This document shows, piece after piece, positions 24,039 through 31,232 of a stretch of DNA of 32,182 nt. Source of the DNA: CAZIHO01 sp964538875 (GTDB lineage: Bacteria; Pseudomonadota; Gammaproteobacteria; Chromatiales; Chromatiaceae); contig CAZIHO010000027.1 of NCBI GenBank assembly GCA_964538875.1, forward strand, positions 1-32,182, written 5' to 3'. Positions within the stretch are counted from its first letter, which is position 1. Each line of letters begins with the position of its first letter. The translations under genes and the position numbers were made by a program. A model generated the notes under the pieces. That model did not search any database. It saw only the letters and a list, made by a program, of their open reading frames with translations, and was not told where the DNA came from.

Positions 24039-24841
24039 CCGGGAGCGCCGCCCACGGCGCCGGGGTTGGACTCCACCCGGTGCAGGTCCGGGGCGGAAAA
24101 GCGGTTGAAGTCGGCGCCGAGAAAATCCCGGTTGTCGGGCAGTTCCAGGTGCAGACTGGTGAGCCGGTCCACTTCCACGGTTAGGCCCTGGAAGCGCAAC
24201 TCCAGTAAGTGGCCGCCAAACTGATGGTCGTCGGATAAAAAGTGCAGGTGATAGCCGGGTACGTTGACCTGGCCCAGGTAGTTGGGTAGCCGATAGCCCA
24301 CCAGCACGCCGGTCAGGTTGTCCCGCTCGAACAGATTTTGCCGCTTGGCCATTTCTACCAGGGGCGGATAGGGGCGCTCGGCGGCCGGGACACTGCGGGT
24401 CTTGACGTAGGCGAACTGACCCCGGATGCGCACCCCGTAGGGACTGTTCAAGGACGGCAGGCGGGCGTCCAGCCATTGCTTGAGGGCTTCCATGGATTGG
24501 ATCGGCTCCTGGACGTCAAACTGGAGGTCCGGAGTGAAGTGGTGGGCCACCGCGAAGGGTGTATGCAGGGAATCCGGCGGCTGGCGGACCTCGCCGGTGT
24601 GCAGCACCTGGTACACCACCCCCTGATCCATAACCAGTTCCCCATCCAGTTGATTGAAGGTGCCGATGCCCATGTCACCGTGCTGTTTCACCTCCCCCAG
24701 GCTGGTGGGACCCTCGTAGATTCCCTCCATGAGGGCCTGGATGGTGGACCATTGATAGACATCCCCCTTGGCCGCCAAGGCGGGCGCCAGGGCCATCAGG
24801 CTAATAAAAAGTCCAATTCGTGCGCGCTTTGATGACAACAT
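24032..24841 (-). CDS. budA: Acetolactate decarboxylase, exported
   Basis: The enzyme converts alpha-acetolactate to acetoin. The 269 aa carry the family blocks MGIGTFNQLDGELV (Glu68), GVVYQV, a central YGVRIRGQFAYVKTRS, and the zinc site PGYHLHFLSDDHQFGGHLLEL (His198, His200, His211). All metal ligands expected from the Brevibacillus enzyme appear to be present. A clear signal peptide (residues 1-23, ending ALA-AKG) implies periplasmic or secreted enzyme, as in the Bacillus-type ALDC. No acetolactate synthase (budB/alsS) is adjacent, so the substrate may come from branched-chain amino acid synthesis. It overlaps ptsP tail to tail by 7 nt. Confidence 0.93.
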   Translation of the reverse strand: MLSSKRARIGLFISLMALAPALAAKGDVYQWSTIQALMEGIYEGPTSLGEVKQHGDMGIGTFNQLDGELVMDQGVVYQVLHTGEVRQPPDSLHTPFAVAHHFTPDLQFDVQEPIQSMEALKQWLDARLPSLNSPYGVRIRGQFAYVKTRSVPAAERPYPPLVEMAKRQNLFERDNLTGVLVGYRLPNYLGQVNVPGYHLHFLSDDHQFGGHLLELRFQGLTVEVDRLTSLHLELPDNRDFLGADFNRFSAPDLHRVESNPGAVGGAPGY

Positions 24842-25005
24842 GGCTACTCTCTCCAGACGGCCTGGCCGGGCCGCAGTGCCCGACCGCTTGCGCCTTGATT
24901 ATGGCACGGCGCGGCGTTTCCGCCCGCTTGCGCGCAGGCCGGTTTGCCGCAACATAGCAGGCCCAGAGCCATCATCCAGACCCCATCCATAGGAGAACCA
25001 TTGAT

Positions 25006-25428
25006 ATGGCCATGCCCCCCAAACGGCCGGCCCGCCCAGCTGGCGGCGCCCCGGACAGCGCTCGCCTGGACGCCGTGGTCGCCAAAGCCCGCCAGGAGCG
25101 GGATACCCGCCTGAGTGGCTACCGGGAACAATCCCTGCGTCTCTATCCTTGGGTGTGCGCCCGCTGTGGCCGGGAGTTCAGCCGGGAAAACTTGCACGAA
25201 CTCACGGTGCATCACAAGGATCACAACCACGACAACAATCCGCCCGACGGCAGCAACTGGGAAAACCTGTGCCTCTATTGCCACGACAACGAGCACCAGA
25301 AGTTTGAGGAATTTGCCCGGGGTCTGGGCGGCGGCGGTGGTGGCGGGGAGCGGGTCACCAGTCATAACCCGTTCGCGGATTTGCGCTCGTTGCTGAAACC
25401 CACGGGCAAAGAACCGGGTCGAGAATAG
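25006..25428 (+). CDS. yajD: YajD-family HNH nuclease
   Basis: The 140-aa protein has an HNH zinc-finger nuclease fold: CARC (Cys51, Cys54), LTVHHKDHNHDNNP (His69/His70), NWENLCLYCHDNEHQ (Cys89, Cys92, His97). This is the conserved YajD pattern of proteobacteria. The cellular role is not established. A Gly-rich run (about 107-115) and a tail HNPFADL complete the family layout. AGGAGA ahead of ATG 25006 supports the start. It is alone, with about 160 nt on each side. Confidence 0.92.
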   Translation: MAMPPKRPARPAGGAPDSARLDAVVAKARQERDTRLSGYREQSLRLYPWVCARCGREFSRENLHELTVHHKDHNHDNNPPDGSNWENLCLYCHDNEHQKFEEFARGLGGGGGGGERVTSHNPFADLRSLLKPTGKEPGRE

Positions 25429-25591
25429 ACCCAACCGCTGCCCCTGCCAATCCAGGATCCGGGGCGGTGCAGGGGGGAGGGCCGTTCGCCGTCCCGAATT
25501 TGGGCCATACTTCCCCAGTCCCCATGCCGGTCGGCGGGCGTCGCCCTGGATCGGCTGGGCGGGTTTTCACGGCTAACTAGGAATAATTATT

Positions 25592-25897
25592 ATGAACGCC
25601 AAACTGCTCGTCCTATCCAGCCTGCTATGGCTTGCCGGTGGCGCGGCTCCGGGGCTCGCCGGGGAAGCCGCCGGTCCGGCGTCCACCCCGGTCCCGTCCA
25701 GCCACCAGAGCATCAGTGTCGATCCCCGGTTGCTAGCCGTCAGCGGTGGCGCCCTCGGCGGCGCGATCTTGCTCAACCTGGCCTCCTGTGGAGTCCTGGC
25801 CAGCGCGGCGGTGGGAGCCCTGGTGGCGGACTACTGGTATCGGCGCAGCCTGGCCGGCGACAGCACGCCCCTGGTCGATACTGGCGCCGCGCGCTAA
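25592..25897 (+). CDS. Small exported membrane protein, paralogue of 30306-30824
   Basis: The 101-aa protein has a signal peptide (1-23, ending GLAG) and a Gly/Ala-rich membrane hairpin at about 46-80 ending in DYWYRR. Residues 43-64 and 70-85 match residues 83-104 and 136-151 of the protein at 30306-30824 (13 of 22 and 11 of 16 identities by hand alignment), so the two are homologues; that one carries an extra segment between the halves. The GxxxG-like small-residue pattern suggests helix packing in a membrane. The function is unknown. It lies 62 nt before the PH-like gene and may lead that operon. AGGA sits about 10 nt before the ATG. Confidence 0.72.
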   Translation: MNAKLLVLSSLLWLAGGAAPGLAGEAAGPASTPVPSSHQSISVDPRLLAVSGGALGGAILLNLASCGVLASAAVGALVADYWYRRSLAGDSTPLVDTGAAR

Positions 25898-25959
25898 AGC
25901 TCGGCCCTCGGCGGTCGATTTGGCATAAGAGGCAAGCGCACCGGGAGTTCAAGGCCGCC

Positions 25960-26499
25960 ATGGGCAAGCTGAAGGATTTGATGGGGAATTGGGTGCCGCC
26001 CCTGTCCCTGAGCGGCCGGTGGCGGAAATTCCGGGGCAGGGACTGGCTGTTGGGCCTGGCCAGCCGGGTCCATTGGCCCCATTGGCTGGCCGAGATCCGG
26101 GCCCACCTCCGCACCTGGAGCGAACCCCCGGTTGCCGAAACCGCCGAGGGCCGGTTGGTGGCCCACGGCACCGGCGGCCGGCTGGAACTGGAAGGCAATT
26201 GTCTGCGCCTGACCAAGGGCGGCGTCTTTGGCTTCTTTCTGGCCCTGTTCGGCATCGAAGGGGGCTTCGTGGAGCGGACCATCAGGGTCAGTGATATCGC
26301 GGCGGTGGAAATGGACAAGCCGGCGCTGTTTTTTCGTTATATGCGGTTTTCTTATCCAGGCTCGCCGGATCTGACCGGCAATGATTTCGAGGACATGATG
26401 GCGGAAAATGCGATTCTCATGAGTCTGTTTGATAACCGCCCCCTGTTCCGCATCAAGGAACGGATCGAGCATGCCATGAACGAACAGGTCCACCGGTGA
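25960..26499 (+). CDS. Protein with bacterial PH-like C-terminal domain
   Basis: The 179-aa protein has a basic, Trp-rich N-terminal third (WRKFRGRDWLLGLASRVHWPHWLAE), which could bind a membrane surface. From about residue 75 there is a beta-rich domain (GRLELEGNCLRLTKGG...ERTIRVSDIAAVEMDKPALFFRYMRFSY) ending in a helix (MAENAILMSLFDNRPLFRIKERIEHAM). The strand pattern and closing helix resemble bacterial PH-like domains; this is an inference without a database match. I start it at ATG 25960, since the upstream open frame only shadows the preceding gene. The stop codon overlaps the GTG of the next gene (26496-26499), so translation is coupled. Confidence 0.72.
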   Translation: MGKLKDLMGNWVPPLSLSGRWRKFRGRDWLLGLASRVHWPHWLAEIRAHLRTWSEPPVAETAEGRLVAHGTGGRLELEGNCLRLTKGGVFGFFLALFGIEGGFVERTIRVSDIAAVEMDKPALFFRYMRFSYPGSPDLTGNDFEDMMAENAILMSLFDNRPLFRIKERIEHAMNEQVHR

Positions 26500-27617
26500 G
26501 GGGCATCTTGTTGGTCCTGCTGAGCCTATTGGTGCTAGGCGCCGGTTGGCTGGGAGCCCGGTTTTGGGACCAGCGTCCGGCGTTCCCGGCTGGCGCGAGC
26601 ACGCCCAAGGCCAGCACCTGGCTGGTGTGGTATGCCAGCGATGGGCGCCTGTTGCGTCTGGAAATCGACCCGGCTGCCTATGCCAAACTCAAGGCTGCCT
26701 TGGCCAAGACCCTGGTCCGGGATGGCGAGCGTTTGGCGGGCATCGCCGACAGTTATCTGACCACCGAGGCGGACCCCTTGCTGGCAGCCCTCCCGCGCCG
26801 GTTGGACGCCTTTCTGGACCAGTCCTTTGGCGTCGGCGGCAACCGGGACTTGTTACGGGTGGCGCTCCAGGAGGCCGGGACCCCCGGCGCCAGCCTGGAC
26901 AGCATCCAGGCGCGCCTGGCGGAGCATCTGGAACAGGCCTTGCGCCGCGACCTCCTGACCGCCGGTCCCACCCTGAAACCCTTGCGGAGCGCTGCCACCC
27001 GGATTTACCTGCTGTTGCGCCAGGACCTGATTGACGACTGCGACCTTTACGACCGGGCGTTCCGGGAATTCGTACTGGCGTCATCCGGAGGCGTGGCGAT
27101 CCTGGACCAGGACGGCCAATGGCATCCCCAGCCCGGCTGGCAATGGAGTTCGGTCAATTTCATGTCCCTCTGCACGGGATTGCGCCGCGCCGAGGGGGGC
27201 CATCTGGCGGATACCTTCGTCCAGGACGCGGAGGCATTGGCCCCGTTCCTGCGCCCCCGGATCGGACCCCACCTGCGGCCCCTGGCGGAAGCGGCGGTCC
27301 GGGTCAGCCAGCGGGCCGGGACCGTCCAGGCATCCCTGGGCGGCTGGGGCCTGTCTCCGGACTGGTCCCAGTCCTTGGCGGCAGGAGCGGGCTATCTGTC
27401 CGCGTCTGCTCCCCTGCTCGGCGAGCTTTACCAGCGGCTGGGGGATTCCGAGGCGCGGCGGGCGTTCGCCACCCTAGCTCAGGACGCCCTGGAGCGGTTT
27501 CGCCGTCAAGTGCGCCGGGACCTGGGTCTCGCTTACCGGGACTTCATCGACGGCGAACTTGAGCGGATCAAAGTCAACCTGGCGGCGCGCGACGAGGGTG
27601 CATGGAGCTGGCGATAA
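26496..27617 (+). CDS. Membrane-anchored protein of unknown function (373 aa)
   Basis: I do not recognise a family. The protein starts (GTG) with a hydrophobic anchor (residues 3-22, ILLVLLSLLVLGAGWLGARFW). The rest, about 350 residues, is predicted periplasmic and mostly helical with many Leu/Ala/Arg, for example RRLDAFLDQSFG and LAEHLEQALRRDLL. Two Cys (DDCDLYD and SLCTGL) are present. Topology resembles that of MCE-type or adaptor subunits of transporters, but no MCE motif is visible. It overlaps the preceding gene by 4 nt and the next by 16 nt. Confidence 0.78.
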   Translation: MRGILLVLLSLLVLGAGWLGARFWDQRPAFPAGASTPKASTWLVWYASDGRLLRLEIDPAAYAKLKAALAKTLVRDGERLAGIADSYLTTEADPLLAALPRRLDAFLDQSFGVGGNRDLLRVALQEAGTPGASLDSIQARLAEHLEQALRRDLLTAGPTLKPLRSAATRIYLLLRQDLIDDCDLYDRAFREFVLASSGGVAILDQDGQWHPQPGWQWSSVNFMSLCTGLRRAEGGHLADTFVQDAEALAPFLRPRIGPHLRPLAEAAVRVSQRAGTVQASLGGWGLSPDWSQSLAAGAGYLSASAPLLGELYQRLGDSEARRAFATLAQDALERFRRQVRRDLGLAYRDFIDGELERIKVNLAARDEGAWSWR

Positions 27618-28729
27618 AGGTTCCCGGGGGCCGGGGAAACGGGTTGAATGCCTTGGGGAGTGCCCTGCTGCTGGTCCTGGTGCTAGCCGCTACCCTGGTG
27701 ATCCTGCCGCGCTTTTGGGTCAGCCGGGCGGATTTGGAATACCAAATTCCCGGCAACGCCGGCGTACCCCCCGGCGACGGGCCCCTGTTTGCCCTGGAGG
27801 CGGATTATTTTCCCCGCCAGTGCGGACGCGCCCGCCTCAGCGGGGACGGGGTGTTGGCCCTGAACGCCTACCAAACCGACTCCTGCCGGGCTGCCGTGCG
27901 GGATCTTCGTCCCCATTTGTTGCCCGCTGATTTGCGGGTCACCTGGGGTTTGGTGCCGGCGGACGAGCGGGTGCGATTGCAGGCCATGGGCAGTTCGGCG
28001 GTAGAAAACCTGCGCGCGGCGGCCGGCAATCTGGTCAAGGCGCCCTTTTTCATCGAAGACTATTTGCCGGTCATCGAGGACATCCTGCGGACCTCGGTGC
28101 GCCAGGCCTGGAATTCACCCGCCACCCGCCAGGCCTTGGAGGGCGCCTTCGACAGCATCGAGCGGGGTCCCCTGGAACAACTGGTCCAGGATCTGGTGCC
28201 GGTGGTGGCCGAGCATGCGCGCAAGAATTGGTGGCTCAGTCTGCGGGGTGCGGCAGGGCTGCTGGTGGGTGGCAACGACCCAGACCAGCGCCGGGCGGTG
28301 TCCCAGGTGTGGGCGGACATCATCGCTGATCCCCAGGTTCAAAAGCAGTTGGAGCGCCACCTGTTACCGGTGCTGTCCGATCCCCAGGTGTTGGCCATCG
28401 GCACCCTGCTGGCCAACGAAACGGTGCGCTTCGTCCTCAAGGACCGGCGCTCCGAGCAGGTGGCGGCCAACCTGGCGAGGGACCGCGCCCTGTTGAATTT
28501 TCGGCCCATCGTCGCCGACCTGCAGCGCCTGCTGGTCGCGCTGCCGGAAGGCATGATGCGGCTGCGCCGGGACCGGGACCGGGAACATAATCCCCTGACC
28601 ACCTATGTGCTCCATGCCCAGTTGCGTAACCAGTCCCGCTTCCTGGTGCTGTTGTTGACCGCAGGGCAGGAGCGGGAATTGGACGGCCAACTGCCGCCGG
28701 AACCGATGTTGGGAAGAGTGCACCCGTGA
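27602..28729 (+). CDS. Membrane-anchored protein of unknown function (375 aa)
   Basis: I do not recognise a family. A short cytoplasmic N terminus is followed by one membrane helix (about 20-37, ALLLVLVLAATLVILPRF), then a periplasmic region. Residues 60-110 contain two cysteines (RQCGRARL, DSCRAAV) that may pair. A long helical region follows (150-300), including VEDILRTSVRQ-like and LEQLVQDLVPVVAEHA segments. The general plan (one anchor, large helical exterior domain) matches the previous protein, so the two may be subunits of one complex with the ABC protein. GAGGG precedes the ATG. The stop overlaps the next gene's GTG (28726-28729). Confidence 0.78.
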   Translation: MELAIKVPGGRGNGLNALGSALLLVLVLAATLVILPRFWVSRADLEYQIPGNAGVPPGDGPLFALEADYFPRQCGRARLSGDGVLALNAYQTDSCRAAVRDLRPHLLPADLRVTWGLVPADERVRLQAMGSSAVENLRAAAGNLVKAPFFIEDYLPVIEDILRTSVRQAWNSPATRQALEGAFDSIERGPLEQLVQDLVPVVAEHARKNWWLSLRGAAGLLVGGNDPDQRRAVSQVWADIIADPQVQKQLERHLLPVLSDPQVLAIGTLLANETVRFVLKDRRSEQVAANLARDRALLNFRPIVADLQRLLVALPEGMMRLRRDRDREHNPLTTYVLHAQLRNQSRFLVLLLTAGQERELDGQLPPEPMLGRVHP

Positions 28730-30240
28730 GTGATCTGGAAGAGTTCATCGTCGAAGGGCTGAGCCTGACCACGCCGGCTGGGAAATGCTTGCTGGAAAAC
28801 TCCAGCTTCACCCTGGGGGGCTCCCAGGTGACCCTGTTGGTGGGGCCCAGCGGTAGCGGCAAGTCCAGTGTCATCAAGTTGCTCAGCGGCCTGTTAGCGC
28901 TGGACGGTGGCGCTTGGGCGGCGCGGGGTCGCCTGCGCCACGGGGACAAAATTTATGACTTGGCCCGGGATCGCTGCGACATCGGCGGTCTGGTGTTCCA
29001 GAACTACGCTCTATTCGACGACCTGAGCGTGCTGGCGAACCTGAACATCGCTCTGGATCACGCGCATCAACGGGATCCGACCCTGATCGAGCACGTGGTG
29101 GGCCTGCTCAATGACATAGATCCCCACCAGAGCACGGCGGCGTCCAGTGGCGGCCAGCGGCAGCGCATCGCCATCGCCCGCACCCTGCTCGCCAACCGGC
29201 CCTTGCTGATGTTCGACGAGCCCAATTCCGGCCTGGACCCCTATTCGGCGCAGCGGCTGGGGGAATTGATCCGGGACCTGTGCCGGCGCATGGGCCGGCC
29301 GGTGCTGATCGTCGCCCATCATGTGGACAGTCTGTTACCCCTGGTGGACGTGGTGTATCTGCTGGACACCCGCACCCGCACCCTGCGCCGCTTGCCGGTG
29401 GACCATGCCGCGGTGGAGTTGGCGCTGCTGGAACTGGGTGGCGGCGAGGACGAACCCCTAGCCGGGGTGGCGGGCGCCGGACAGCGCCCGGCGGCGGAGG
29501 ACTGGCGTGGCCAACTGCTGGCCCATGCCCCCCGGCATTGGTTCCTGCGCTATTTGCACGAGTATTTCTGGATCCTCTGGGCGTCGCCCCTGATGCTGCT
29601 ATACATCTTCTCGGGAGCGGCCATCGTGGGTTTCGTCACCCTCTGGTTTGGCTTCAACTATGAACTGCTGGGGGATTTGATCCGCTCCTTTGTCCATGAT
29701 GAATCCCTGGCCGGGATCGGATTCGTGCAATCCAACATCGCGGTGCCCCTGATCGGCTGCATCCTCATGGTGGCCCGCAACAACGCCATCATTACCGCCG
29801 ATCTGGGCAACCGGGTACTGTCTGCCCAATTTCTGGCCATGCGTAACTTGCGCATTCCGGGCCGCGCCTATCTGACCGCTGCGATTCTTTTGAATACCCT
29901 GCTCGGAGGCCTAGTGCTGGTGGCCGCGTCCCTGGCGATGGCGGGCTGGGCCGCCTTTCATGCCTGGCAATTGATCTTCCCCGATCTGCCTTTTGAGTTA
30001 TGGCAGGAGAATTTCTTTCGGCATCTGTTGGTCAACCCAGGGGCCTGGGCGCGCAACCTGGGCTGGGTGATCCTTAAAGTGCTGCTGAGTACCGGCTGCG
30101 GCGCTTGGCTGGCGATTCAGGCGGGACTATCCCGGAAGGATTCGGTCATTTCGGTGCATTACGCCATTGCCCGTTCCATCGTACTGGGCGTCAGCGCCAC
30201 CCTCATCATCCACGCGTCCATTACCGTGGCGGTGTACTAG
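28726..30240 (+). CDS. Fused ABC ATPase and MlaE-like permease
   Basis: The 504-aa protein joins an ABC ATPase and a membrane domain in one chain. The N-terminal part has Walker A GPSGSGKS (40-47), Q-loop VFQNYALFDD (Gln92), signature SSGGQRQR (140-147), Walker B LLMFDEP (Glu165), D-loop SGLDP and the H-loop in IVAHH. From about 282 there are five hydrophobic segments (about 282-305, 333-350, 383-408, 443-466, 480-502). The segment GCILMVARNNAIITADLGNRVLSAQFLAMRNLRIPGRAYL resembles the MlaE motif (AGR.G..I.AELG.M....EIDALR), although the Gly-Arg is changed to Ala-Arg-Asn. Canonical systems use separate MlaF and MlaE chains in this order. Transport of a lipid or other hydrophobic molecule across the envelope is inferred. 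It is the last gene of a coupled run and is followed by tandem hairpins. Confidence 0.85.
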   Translation: MSDLEEFIVEGLSLTTPAGKCLLENSSFTLGGSQVTLLVGPSGSGKSSVIKLLSGLLALDGGAWAARGRLRHGDKIYDLARDRCDIGGLVFQNYALFDDLSVLANLNIALDHAHQRDPTLIEHVVGLLNDIDPHQSTAASSGGQRQRIAIARTLLANRPLLMFDEPNSGLDPYSAQRLGELIRDLCRRMGRPVLIVAHHVDSLLPLVDVVYLLDTRTRTLRRLPVDHAAVELALLELGGGEDEPLAGVAGAGQRPAAEDWRGQLLAHAPRHWFLRYLHEYFWILWASPLMLLYIFSGAAIVGFVTLWFGFNYELLGDLIRSFVHDESLAGIGFVQSNIAVPLIGCILMVARNNAIITADLGNRVLSAQFLAMRNLRIPGRAYLTAAILLNTLLGGLVLVAASLAMAGWAAFHAWQLIFPDLPFELWQENFFRHLLVNPGAWARNLGWVILKVLLSTGCGAWLAIQAGLSRKDSVISVHYAIARSIVLGVSATLIIHASITVAVY

Positions 30241-30245
30241 CGGCT

Positions 30246-30297
30246 GGCCGGGATTGCCCCGGCCCGGGAACCGACCGGGGGCGTGACGCCCCCAGTC
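30246..30297. terminator. Tandem hairpins between convergent genes
   Basis: Two stems lie in the 65-nt gap between converging genes: GGCCGGG/CCCGGCC (30246-30252 with 30258-30264), and GGGGGCG/CGCCCCC (30277-30283 with 30287-30293), the latter flanked by GAC/GTC. They would work as a bidirectional terminator. No long T-tract is present. Confidence 0.6.
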
Positions 30298-30305
30298 GCT
30301 AGCTA

Positions 30306-30824
30306 TCAGGATCCGGGCGTGATGCGCTGGATCACGTTGCCGGGAATGGCGGCCACGCCGCCGGAATGCATGCGGCGATAGCTGTAGTCACCCACCAAGC
30401 CGCCGACCACCGCGCTGCTCACCGCATAGACCCGGCTCACCGCCACGGTGCTCTCCACCACGGTTCCCCCGGTGGCGGAAGCCAACATGGGTACCGCCGC
30501 CATGCCGCCGGTGGCCAGATTGAACACGATCACGCCGCCGATGGCGCCAAGCCCCACCGCCAACACATGATCGTCCACCCAGGAAACATTGGAGCCGGAT
30601 TTAACGGAATCCACTGCGTCCGCCACCTTGTTGCCGGCGGATTCGATGGCGTTGCTGGCCTTTTCAGCGGTGGCGCTCACCACCTTGCCAGTGTCTTGGG
30701 CGGCCTGATTGACGGCGTCGATGGCCTTCATCACTTCCGGCGGCACCACGTCAGCGGCAATGGCGGAGCCGCTGGAACAAGCCAGCACCAGGGTCAGAGC
30801 GGACAGGGAGGATAAAATCTTCAT
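30306..30824 (-). CDS. Exported glycine-zipper-like membrane protein (172 aa)
   Basis: The protein has a signal peptide (1-24, ...GSAIAA-DVV). A polar amphipathic helix with apolipoprotein-like spacing follows (about 32-75, including KVVSATAEKASNAIESAGNKV). Then comes a Gly/Ala-rich double membrane segment (86-108 and 132-147) ending in DYSYRR, and a short tail. The membrane part is homologous to the 101-aa protein at 25592-25897. A Cys at residue 16 (LVLAC) is not a convincing lipobox. I start it at 30824, where GGAG lies upstream; 12 more codons are open before it without a ribosome site. It faces the ABC cluster tail to tail. Function unknown; a role as membrane partner of that cluster is possible. 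Confidence 0.75.
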   Translation of the reverse strand: MKILSSLSALTLVLACSSGSAIAADVVPPEVMKAIDAVNQAAQDTGKVVSATAEKASNAIESAGNKVADAVDSVKSGSNVSWVDDHVLAVGLGAIGGVIVFNLATGGMAAVPMLASATGGTVVESTVAVSRVYAVSSAVVGGLVGDYSYRRMHSGGVAAIPGNVIQRITPGS

Positions 30825-30891
30825 TGGGTCTAGTCTCCGGACGGTCAATAAAACGAACAACGAATCAAGGGGACTCCATCAGCCTGCCGAT

Positions 30892-30920
30892 GGGTGCCCG
30901 GTGGCATTGAATAGGCACCC
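30892..30920. repeat. 7-bp inverted repeat
   Basis: GGGTGCC (30892-30898) and GGCACCC (30914-30920) form a perfect stem with a 15-nt loop, 68 nt upstream of the minus-strand gene's start. It could be a leader RNA structure or an operator. Confidence 0.45.
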
Positions 30921-30948
30921 AGAACCCCATCTCTAAAGGAGAATGGTT

Positions 30949-30973
30949 ATCAAGGTTAGGCTAACCTATTGAT
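30949..30973. promoter_or_regulatory. Palindromic operator-like site
   Basis: GGTTAG-G-CTAACC (30954-30966) is a perfect 13-nt palindrome with a single central base. It is extended by ATCAA (30949-30953) and TTGAT (30969-30973), with two unpaired bases on one side. It sits about 130 nt upstream of the 172-aa protein gene. The shape is that of a dimeric regulator's binding site; the regulator is unknown. Confidence 0.45.
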
Positions 30974-31232
30974 GCCGCCGGGATGGGCAGTAGCGCCGGA
31001 CCAATCCAGCGCAGGTGGCCGGCCCGCTAATCACTAAAGAGTAGTTGATCGGCGCGAATAGTTAAGGAAACTGGCTAACCCATCATTCCGCCGGGCGGGA
31101 CGCCCTCCCCAGGACCCCTGATCCAGCGGGTAGTTCATTCTCATCATGAGCGGCGAATTTCGCTGGGGACCCAGTGCTGTTGGGATCTCGACGACTTGGA
31201 ATACCCTGCTTCGCCCGCGCCTTCATTCAGGT

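Larger units (their letters stand above)
30825..31232. other. 408-nt noncoding stretch with dyads
   Basis: I find no gene with a ribosome site here. The left part is the upstream region of the 172-aa protein gene and holds a 7-bp hairpin and a palindrome, listed separately. The right part runs to the stop codon of the mitofilin-like gene and contains A/T-richer patches (about 31030-31080). No recognisable tRNA or riboswitch is seen. An open frame starting at 31146 on the plus strand has no ribosome site and only mirrors the minus-strand gene. Confidence 0.5.

Noticed and set aside
25627..25959. Possible N-terminal extension of the PH-like protein
   Set aside because: The stretch is Arg/Gly/Pro-rich and overlaps the 101-aa membrane protein in another frame.
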